From NCBI GenBank assembly GCA_030431475.1, contig JAUIJD010000008.1, positions 1 through 64,000 of the forward strand: a DNA stretch of 64,000 nt, in the 5' to 3' direction. The notes beneath the pieces were generated by a model. The model ran no database searches and had not been told where the DNA came from. It saw nothing but the letters and a program-made list of their open reading frames with translations. Numbering within the stretch: the first letter of the stretch is position 1; each line of letters starts with the position of its first letter. Below are positions 57,612-64,000 of the stretch, in pieces. This DNA comes from Verrucomicrobiia bacterium. GTDB lineage: Bacteria > Verrucomicrobiota > Verrucomicrobiia > Verrucomicrobiales > Akkermansiaceae. The position numbers and the translations under genes are program-made.

Positions 57612-59378
57612 TCAGTAGACGTCCCGCTGGTAGCGTTTGTCCTTCTTCAGGGCGCCGACATAGGCCTCGGCCTCGGCGCGGCTCTTGCCGCCGACGTTCT
57701 CGACCACCTCGATCAGGGCCTCGTGGACGTCGTGGGCCATCCGCGAAGCGTCGCCGCAGACGTAGAAATGGGCGCCGCGCTCGAGCCAGGCATACAGCTC
57801 CTCGGCGTTCTCACGGATGCGGTCCTGCACGTAGACCTTCTCCGGCTGGTCCCGCGAGAAGGCGACGTCGAGGCGACTCAGCGCGCCGCTCTTCAAGTGG
57901 TCCTGCCATTCCAGCTGGTAGAGGAAGTCGTAGCTGAAGCGCTGGTCGCCGAAGATCAGCCAGGAATCCCCCTTCGCCCCGGTTTCCGCGCGGTGCTCGA
58001 TGAAGGCCCGGAAGGGCGCGATGCCGGTTCCCGGCCCGACCATGATGATGGGCGTGTCGTCCGAGTGAGGCAGGCGGAAGTTCTTGTTCTCGTGGGTGTA
58101 GACCTTCACCGGCTGACCCGGCGCCACCAGATCGGCGAGGTAGGTCGAAGCCACTCCCTTGCGGGCCCGGCCATGCGCATCGTAGCGCACCGAGGCGATC
58201 GTGAGGTGCACCTCGTCGGGATGGGCCAGCGGGCTGGACGCGATCGAGTAGAGGCGCGGCGGGAGCTTGCGGAGGATGCCGGTGAGGTCCGCCGCCGACA
58301 GGCCCTTCGGGGCGAAATCCTGGATCGCATCCGCCACCCAACGTCCCCAGAGGTATTCCTTGAGTTCCTCCTTCGCGTCGTCCGCCAGCAGCTTCTCGAG
58401 CTTCGGCGCCTTCGTCGCGGCGAGGAGTTTCTTGAGGATCGCCTTCGAAAGCGTGGTCACCTCGAAGTCCTCCCGCAGCGCGTCGGCGAGCACCTTGCGT
58501 CCTCCGCCCTTGATCTCGACCTCCTCGGTCCCCTTCAGCCGCGAGGCCTTGAGGATCTCCTCGACCATGTCGGGCGCATTCAGCGGCACCACGGCCAGCG
58601 CGTCGCCGGGCACGTAGGTCAGACCCGACCCCTCGAGGGACAGCTCGTAGTGCCACGTCTCCTTCTTCGATCCCTCGCCATTCAGCAGCACCTTCTCGAG
58701 CAGCTCCGAGCCGAACGGGTTCTTCTTCCCGTAGATCGATGCCGCCGCCGGAATGACCACGCCCGGAGCCGCCGAGGGCACGGCCGCAGCGGCCGGAGCC
58801 AGCGCCTTGAGCGCGGCATCCAGCCAACTCGCGTGATCCTCCTCGTAGTCGACGTCGCAGTCCTGACGCGGCGTCACCCGCTTCCCGCCCAGCTTCTCGA
58901 GCCGGGCATCCACCTCCTTGCCCGTCTTGCAGAATTGCTCGTACGACGTGTCTCCCAGCGCGCAGACCGAGAATTCCACCCCGCCGAGGTCCACCTCATC
59001 ATGCATCAGGCCGTTGTAGAAATCGGTCGCCGTCTCCGGCGGATCCCCATCCCCCCAGGTGCTCACGATCACCAGCAGCTTGCCCGCCTTGGCCAGGTCC
59101 GCCGGCGCGAGATCCGACATGTTCTTCACGCTCGGCTTGAAACCCCGCTTCTTCGCCTGCTTGGCACTCATGTCCGCGAGCGCCTCCGCATTGCCGGACT
59201 CCGTGCCATACAGCACCAGGAGCGGCTCGGGCTTGGCCACCGGCGTGGGAGCGGCCGAGGAGACATCGGCGGACAGAAATCCACCGAGCCAAAGACGTTG
59301 CCCGGGAGACAATCGGCCCAGCAGGGCGTCGAGGGCGGATCGCTCTTCGGGCGAGAAAGGTGCATGCTCTGGAATCAT
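57612..59378 (-). CDS. cysJ: Sulfite reductase flavoprotein (alpha) subunit
   Basis: CysJ passes electrons from NADPH through FAD and FMN to CysI. The 588-aa protein has the flavodoxin domain (LYGTESGNAEALA), a FAD-binding domain (RLYSIASSPLAHPDEV), and a NADPH domain (MVGPGTGIAPFRAF), ending in the usual aromatic C-terminus KRYQRDVY. First gene of the cys operon. A sensible RBS (AAGG) lies just before ATG 59378. Confidence 0.96.
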   Translation of the reverse strand: MIPEHAPFSPEERSALDALLGRLSPGQRLWLGGFLSADVSSAAPTPVAKPEPLLVLYGTESGNAEALADMSAKQAKKRGFKPSVKNMSDLAPADLAKAGKLLVIVSTWGDGDPPETATDFYNGLMHDEVDLGGVEFSVCALGDTSYEQFCKTGKEVDARLEKLGGKRVTPRQDCDVDYEEDHASWLDAALKALAPAAAAVPSAAPGVVIPAAASIYGKKNPFGSELLEKVLLNGEGSKKETWHYELSLEGSGLTYVPGDALAVVPLNAPDMVEEILKASRLKGTEEVEIKGGGRKVLADALREDFEVTTLSKAILKKLLAATKAPKLEKLLADDAKEELKEYLWGRWVADAIQDFAPKGLSAADLTGILRKLPPRLYSIASSPLAHPDEVHLTIASVRYDAHGRARKGVASTYLADLVAPGQPVKVYTHENKNFRLPHSDDTPIIMVGPGTGIAPFRAFIEHRAETGAKGDSWLIFGDQRFSYDFLYQLEWQDHLKSGALSRLDVAFSRDQPEKVYVQDRIRENAEELYAWLERGAHFYVCGDASRMAHDVHEALIEVVENVGGKSRAEAEAYVGALKKDKRYQRDVY

Positions 59379-59530
59379 TACCTTAGTGATTTACCTGATT
59401 TTATAAAGTTTGCTGCGCGGAGACTCCGACACCCCTCCTCCGAGCGCAAGCGAAAACCTCCGACAAACCTGCCATCCCGCCTCCCCCATTTGGCACGACA
59501 GGGACGCCCGCGACACGCCGTAAGGCGGGA
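59379..59530. promoter_or_regulatory. Divergent promoter region between cysJ and the esterase gene
   Basis: These 152 bp separate two divergent starts. The cysJ-proximal half is AT-rich and carries TATAAA about 30 nt upstream of the cysJ ATG on the minus strand, which could be a -10 box; no good -35 box is apparent. The esterase side is GC-rich. I see no clear operator or riboswitch. Confidence 0.4.
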
Positions 59531-61510
59531 ATGCGCGCATTCCTCGCTCCCTTCCTGCTTCTCACCGCGTGGGCTCTGCCCGCATCCGCCGCCATCCAGC
59601 TCCCGGCGCTCTTTTCCGATGGTGCCGTCCTCCAGCGGGACCGCCCGGTGCCCGTCTGGGGCAAGGCCGATGCGGGAGCCACGGTTAAAGTGGAGTTCGC
59701 CGGTCAGGAAAAGACCATCGAGGCCGGTGACGACGGCTCTTGGATGCTCAAGCTCGACCCGATGAAGGTCCGGGCGGAAGGCGCGGATCTGTCCGTCCGG
59801 GAGAACGACGGCGATCCGCTGGTGGTGCGGAACGTCCGGGTCGGTGAGGTCTGGCTCGCCAGCGGCCAGTCGAACATGCAATGGGCCATCCAGCAGGTGA
59901 GGCAGGAGGACCAGGCCCTGGCGGCGGACGGACCGGTCGAGGGCCTCAGCGTGTTCCTCGTCCCGCGCAAGCTCGCGCCGCTCCCGCTCGACGATGTCGA
60001 CGCGGCCTGGCGTCCGGCCCAGCCCGACACCGTCCGCGATTTCTCCGCCGTCGCCTACTTCTTCGGCCGCCGCCTCACCGAGGAGCTCGGCGTGCCGGTC
60101 GGCATCATCGCCAGCTCGTGGGGCGGATCGCGCATCGAGCCCTGGACGCCGGAAAGCGGCTTTGCCGCGGTCGACGAGCTCGCGGAGCTGCACCGCTCCC
60201 GACTCCCGCGGCTTCCCGGGACGACCGAGTATCGCGACGCGTGGCAGCGCCACATCGCCGCCACCCGCGCCTGGTCGGAGAGTGCCGAACGCTCCCTGGC
60301 CGCCGGCGTCCCCCTGCCGCCCCAGCCCGCCGCGCCGCCGACCCTGAGCCTCTCCCACAACGGCGAGACCGGCACCTGGCAGGCCATGATTTCCCCCCTC
60401 GCGCCCTACGCCCTGCGCGGCTTCATCTGGTACCAGGGCGAGTCGAACCTCGCCGACGGCATGGCCTACCGCTGGAAGAAGGAGGCGTTGGTGCGCGGCT
60501 GGCGGGAGCACTTCGACGCCCCGGACGCTCCCTTCTTCTACGTCCAGCTCGCGCCCTTCCGCTACGGCGGCAACCGTTCCGGCATGCTGCCCGAGATGTG
60601 GGTCGCCCAGACCCGCGCCCTCGAGATCCCCAACACCGGGATGGCGATCATCAACGACATCGGCAATCCGCGCGACATCCACCCGCGCAACAAGTCGGCG
60701 GTCGGACACCGGCTCGCCCGGCTCGCGCTGGCGGACGCCTACGGCCGGGATCTGGTGAAAAGCGGGCCGCTCTTCGAATCCTTCGACGCCTCCGGCAAGG
60801 AGATCACGGTGAGCTTCACCCACACCGGCGACGGCCTGAAAACCCGCGACGGGAAGGCCCCGGACTCCTTCGAGATCGCCGGCTCCGATGGCACCTTCCA
60901 TCCGGCCACGGCCCGCATCGACGGCGACCGGGTGATCCTCACCAGCGATGCGGTGGAGCAACCCGCACGCGTCCGTTTCGCCTGGTCCGAGGTCGCCTCT
61001 CCCAACCTCGTGAACTCCGCCGACCTCCCCGCCTCGGCCTTCCACAGCCACTGGCCCGACGACCCGGAACTCGGTCGCAATGTCGCCCTCGGACGTTCCC
61101 ACGTCTCCTCGGACCCCAATCCGCACAACTGGAACAGCGGCCTGACCGACGGCACCTGGGACGGGGAAGCCGGCCGTTGCTTCGCCACCGGGCGGAAGCC
61201 GAACTTCCCGAAGCACGCGACCATCGACCTCGGCACGGAACGGCGCGTGCACGCCATCCGCATCGGCACCCCGGCCTACGGATCGACCAGGACCGTCAGC
61301 GTCGCGGTGAGCCACGACGGCGGAGAGTTCTCCGAAGTCGGCCGCCAGGTGTTCGAGCCGAAGTCCGAGGGACGCGTCACCCTTCAGTTCGATGCCCGCC
61401 CCGCCCGGCACGTCCGGGTGACCTTCCACGACCACCACCCGAAGCAGGACCACTACGACCCCAACTTCGCCTTCCTGCGGGAGGTCGAGGTCTACGAGGC
61501 CACCCGCTGA
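59531..61510 (+). CDS. Sialate O-acetylesterase-like secreted protein
   Basis: The 659-aa protein has a signal peptide (AFLAPFLLLTAWALPASA) and a SGNH-type SASA domain: GQSNMQW (Ser nucleophile, about residue 112), SSWGGSRIEPW, ISPLAPYALRGFIWYQGESN, and DIHPRNK (Asp/His near residue 381). Residues from about 510 form an F5/8 type C-like carbohydrate-binding domain (SSDPNPHNWNSGLTDGTWDGE). It should remove acetyl groups from glycans outside the cell. Such esterases help PVC bacteria use decorated polysaccharides. It is divergent from cysJ. Confidence 0.9.
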   Translation: MRAFLAPFLLLTAWALPASAAIQLPALFSDGAVLQRDRPVPVWGKADAGATVKVEFAGQEKTIEAGDDGSWMLKLDPMKVRAEGADLSVRENDGDPLVVRNVRVGEVWLASGQSNMQWAIQQVRQEDQALAADGPVEGLSVFLVPRKLAPLPLDDVDAAWRPAQPDTVRDFSAVAYFFGRRLTEELGVPVGIIASSWGGSRIEPWTPESGFAAVDELAELHRSRLPRLPGTTEYRDAWQRHIAATRAWSESAERSLAAGVPLPPQPAAPPTLSLSHNGETGTWQAMISPLAPYALRGFIWYQGESNLADGMAYRWKKEALVRGWREHFDAPDAPFFYVQLAPFRYGGNRSGMLPEMWVAQTRALEIPNTGMAIINDIGNPRDIHPRNKSAVGHRLARLALADAYGRDLVKSGPLFESFDASGKEITVSFTHTGDGLKTRDGKAPDSFEIAGSDGTFHPATARIDGDRVILTSDAVEQPARVRFAWSEVASPNLVNSADLPASAFHSHWPDDPELGRNVALGRSHVSSDPNPHNWNSGLTDGTWDGEAGRCFATGRKPNFPKHATIDLGTERRVHAIRIGTPAYGSTRTVSVAVSHDGGEFSEVGRQVFEPKSEGRVTLQFDARPARHVRVTFHDHHPKQDHYDPNFAFLREVEVYEATR

Positions 61511-61548
61511 GGACGAACGACCGGGACGCAAGCAGGCGGGCCGGCGTC

Positions 61549-61959
61549 CTAACCAATCCACTCCCAGTTCATCTCCACCTCGATGTCGGGGTGGATGCTG
61601 TGATGAACGGGGCAACCGCGGCCGGTCGCCTCGAGAAAAGCGCGCTCGGGGTGATCGGCGGGAAGCGGCACCACGAGCTCGAGCTCGAGCTTGGCGATGC
61701 GCCGCGGGGTGTCGGCCGACATGTGCTTGCGAACGGTCACCTTGAATCCCTCGAGCGGGATCCCCTTCCGGCGCGCCGCGATGCCCATGACGGTGGCCAT
61801 GCAACTGCCCAGTGCGGTCGCCACCAGGTCGGTCGGCGAGAACGCCTCGCCCCGGCCGTTGTTGTCGACCGGCGCGTCGGTCGCGATCACCGAGCCCGAC
61901 GGGCCGTGCTTCGCCGAGCAGTGCAGCTCGCCTTCGTAATCAATCTCGATCTGAACCAT
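61549..61959 (-). CDS. OsmC-family protein
   Basis: A 136-aa protein of the OsmC/Ohr superfamily. The two conserved cysteines are in ALGSCMATV and TGRGCPVHHSI, with a Glu/Arg network expected nearby. Such proteins detoxify organic hydroperoxides with thiol reductants, or have an unknown osmotic role; the sequence does not separate the OsmC and YhfA-type groups. ATG 61959 lies inside the end of the upstream kinase-like gene (20-bp overlap), so the two are coupled. Confidence 0.9.
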   Translation of the reverse strand: MVQIEIDYEGELHCSAKHGPSGSVIATDAPVDNNGRGEAFSPTDLVATALGSCMATVMGIAARRKGIPLEGFKVTVRKHMSADTPRRIAKLELELVVPLPADHPERAFLEATGRGCPVHHSIHPDIEVEMNWEWIG

Positions 61960-64000
61960 CTTCTTCGTCTTCGGGTGAATCCTCCTCCTCGTCGTCGGCC
62001 TCCGGCTCTTCTTCCGACTCCGGCGGCTTCTTGGCAAGCACGACGCGGAATCCGTAGCTCGGATCGACCGCGTCCGGCGGTTGCGGGTTGCGCGAGCCGA
62101 TGTAGAGGTCCTTCTCCTGGGCGCTCCGCCAGCCTCCCCCTCGCAGCACGCCGTTCTCGTCGGTGAGACCGCTGTAGGAGTCGGAGACCCACTCCTGCAC
62201 GTTTCCGCAGAGGTCGTGGAGCCCGAGGGCATTCGCCTCGTACGAGCCGACCGGCGCCGTCCCCGGAAATCCGTCCGCGAAACCCTCCACGGGGCCGAGA
62301 TTTCCCACACCGGCGGGCGGTGGCCAGTCCCCGCCCCAGAAGAAGAACTTCGGCTTGAGCTGGTCGCGCTTCGCCGGAGAGATCTCCTCGAACTCCTGCG
62401 CACCGGCCAGCAGCGTCCACTCGAAGTCGGTCGGCAAGCGGTATTCCAGCGACCTCGTCAGGCGATCCTCGGCCCGCTCCTTCTCGGTCAGCCAGCGGCA
62501 GAATCCCTCGGCCTCCTCCCGGGAAACCGCCACCACGGGATGATCGTCATCCCCGTCGACATCGGCCTCGAAGGGCCAGTCGGCCGGCGGCGGCATCCGC
62601 TCACCCGTCGCTTCGGCGTAGGCGCGGAAGTCCCGCCGGCGGGTCTCCCAGACCGCCGCCATCCAGCTGTCACCCGCCGGCACCATGGGCATCCCGAGGG
62701 AATTCTCCCACTCGCGATCAAGCACCACGCTCATGTTCGGCTGCAGCTGCAAGATGACCTGGAGCGTCTCCCTCGGCGCGAGATCGATCGTGCGCGTTTC
62801 CGACTTGTAGCCTTCGAGCGATGCGGTGAGCTCGGCCTTCCCGGGGCGGACCCGGTCGATCAGCAGCATGCCGGTCGATGAGCCCTGCGCGAACCCGTCG
62901 AGGTAGATCTCCGCCCCCGGCGGCTTGCTCTCCACCATGATCCTGGCGTACGGGATCCGCCGTACCAGCACCCGGAACGGCTTCCATCCCTCCCGACGTG
63001 CGGCGTCCCCCAGGCGGTTCGCCGGAAAGTCGTCGACGAACCGGGGCAGGGCTTCGTGGTCTCCGGTCAGGTAGCCCTGCTCGACGCCGGTATTCACCAG
63101 CCAGTCGCAGTAGGCTCTGGCCTCTCCCTCGCTGGTGACCACCGCACGGCGCGTCCGTCCGGCGTCGTCGAACTCGACCACCTGGCCGATCCCGGCCGGG
63201 CGCTGGGTTTCGGACAGGTAGGTTTTCCACGCCTTCTCGCCCACCGGCCGCACGCTTTCATGCGCATCGCCCAGCGGACGGTAATCCTCCCCCAGCTGGT
63301 CGTTCCACGGCTCGTTCAATGCCGGAGGCGAGAACACCTTGAGCGCGGCCGACACCACCAGCGGCTCCTCCGCCGCCGAGGGTGGCACCGTCACCGTCAC
63401 CTCGTACGGCCGGTAGCCGTCGCGGAGAATCCGCAGCGAGACCTCCTCGCCGACGAAGGACTCGAGCACATCCGTCGGGGTGCGTCCGATGAGTTCCCCG
63501 GCGCCGGAATCCTCGTCGACCACCTCGATCACGTCGGCTCCATCGGGAGTGCTGGTCACCTTCAGGAAGGCCTCCCGCGGTGCCTCGGGCACGACCGGCG
63601 GCGACGCCCCTCCGAAGGCCTTCGACCACGGCGCCCGGTGCGCCGCCTCCCAACCGCCCCAGGCCAGGGCGGAGCCGAGCAGCAGGGCCGTCAACATGCC
63701 GCCGACCGGCTTCCGGCGTCGACGGCGCTTGCCCTTGCGCAGCAGGGAGAGCGCCTCGGAAAGCTCGCCGGCGGTGCGGATCGTCCGCCGCGAGACGTGC
63801 GGTTCGCAGACCTCGCAGATGACCTGGTTCAGGGCCAGCCACTGACGCCGCTCCGAGGCCGCGGGAATCTCGTCGGGGAGCTCGGGGAAATCGAGCCGGT
63901 CCTTCCCCGTCGCCACCTCGTAGAGCACCTTGCCCAGCGAATAGACGTCGGCCTGGGCCGAACCCGGCCCCTCCGGGGGCACGAAGCCCTCGGTGCCGAC
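61940..64000 (-). CDS. Ser/Thr kinase-PEGA-SUMF1-like fusion, N-terminus beyond window edge
   Basis: Open to the right edge. The visible part begins in the kinase C-lobe (GTEGFVPPEG; QADVYSLGKVLYEVATG), followed by a basic juxtamembrane patch (KGKRRRRRKPVGG) and one transmembrane helix (MLTALLLGSALAWGGWEA). Outside follow a PEGA-like domain, a weak SUMF1-like segment, a second PEGA domain (MVESKPPGAEIYLDGF) and a formylglycine-generating-enzyme-like domain (LGLHDLCGNVQEWVSDSY, GVLRGGGWRSA). The C-terminal motif lacks the cysteine pair of true FGE enzymes, so it is likely a sensor or scaffold. An acidic tail ends the protein. Signal sensing across the membrane is inferred. Confidence 0.85.
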   Translation of the reverse strand, partial: VGTEGFVPPEGPGSAQADVYSLGKVLYEVATGKDRLDFPELPDEIPAASERRQWLALNQVICEVCEPHVSRRTIRTAGELSEALSLLRKGKRRRRRKPVGGMLTALLLGSALAWGGWEAAHRAPWSKAFGGASPPVVPEAPREAFLKVTSTPDGADVIEVVDEDSGAGELIGRTPTDVLESFVGEEVSLRILRDGYRPYEVTVTVPPSAAEEPLVVSAALKVFSPPALNEPWNDQLGEDYRPLGDAHESVRPVGEKAWKTYLSETQRPAGIGQVVEFDDAGRTRRAVVTSEGEARAYCDWLVNTGVEQGYLTGDHEALPRFVDDFPANRLGDAARREGWKPFRVLVRRIPYARIMVESKPPGAEIYLDGFAQGSSTGMLLIDRVRPGKAELTASLEGYKSETRTIDLAPRETLQVILQLQPNMSVVLDREWENSLGMPMVPAGDSWMAAVWETRRRDFRAYAEATGERMPPPADWPFEADVDGDDDHPVVAVSREEAEGFCRWLTEKERAEDRLTRSLEYRLPTDFEWTLLAGAQEFEEISPAKRDQLKPKFFFWGGDWPPPAGVGNLGPVEGFADGFPGTAPVGSYEANALGLHDLCGNVQEWVSDSYSGLTDENGVLRGGGWRSAQEKDLYIGSRNPQPPDAVDPSYGFRVVLAKKPPESEEEPEADDEEEDSPEDEEDGSDRD

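Noticed and set aside
57723-59765. 680-aa plus-strand ORF over cysJ
   Set aside because: Shadow of cysJ running into the start of the esterase gene in another frame.

Overview
The window looks like a chromosomal segment of a high-GC member of the Verrucomicrobiota, probably in or near the Verrucomicrobiaceae/Akkermansiaceae. This is an inference from gene style. It contains two large secreted cytochrome-c proteins of the PVC type, a Tat-exported Gfo/Idh/MocA protein, a secreted sialate O-acetylesterase-like protein, a kinase-PEGA-SUMF1 fusion, a Rho with a long basic N-terminus, and dispersed heptamer repeats. No rRNA, tRNA, CRISPR array, insertion sequence or prophage was seen.

Layout. 1-7.7 kb: a partial lipoprotein, a 400-bp repeat-filled gap, tyrS, an endonuclease/exonuclease/phosphatase-fold membrane protein, lipA, a Gfo/Idh/MocA oxidoreductase, a methyltransferase and recR. 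7.7-12.4 kb: a membrane protein, a 1,106-aa propeller-HEAT-cytochrome protein and a small secreted protein. 12.5-16.5 kb: a tightly coupled ftsY / stand-alone ketosynthase / L,D-transpeptidase-HAD phosphatase operon, then a lysine-rich HTH protein with a clear terminator, and a NUDIX hydrolase. 16.6-23.5 kb: the glycine cleavage operon gcvT-gcvH-gcvP, preceded by two envelope proteins and an FmdB-type zinc protein. 23.6-33 kb: a lipoprotein L,D-transpeptidase, rhodanese, dtd, a DUF4332 membrane protein, valS, rho, a YebC-family regulator and trpS. 33.1-38.3 kb: a SelL-like redox membrane protein, an SDR, a glycosyltransferase, plsY, gpsA and a VTT membrane protein, which reads as a glycerophospholipid/envelope block. 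38.3-46.5 kb: a LolA-like secreted protein, an unknown protein, single-chain purL and a second cytochrome protein. 46.5-54 kb: an accessory region with an AP2-like protein, gene debris, a low-GC secreted protein and a 1,608-aa RCC1/TSP3/hydrolase protein. 54-59.4 kb: a cysJ-cysI-cysH-cysK sulfate assimilation operon. 59.5-64 kb: the sialate O-acetylesterase-like protein, an OsmC protein and the right-edge kinase fusion.

Three signals stand out. First, short tandem repeats with a strict 7-bp period occur upstream of tyrS and also, as three different families, inside the purL reading frame at loops and linkers. Second, the giant RCC1/hydrolase gene is followed by a secreted low-GC partner gene. 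Beyond that lies a decayed 102-bp copy of one of its own RCC1 segments, an arrangement reminiscent of polymorphic toxin loci with orphan modules. Third, an L,D-transpeptidase without a signal peptide is fused in frame to a SerB-like HAD phosphatase. Most of the rest is ordinary housekeeping. Several neighbouring genes are coupled by ATGA, GTGA or TTGA stop/start overlaps.
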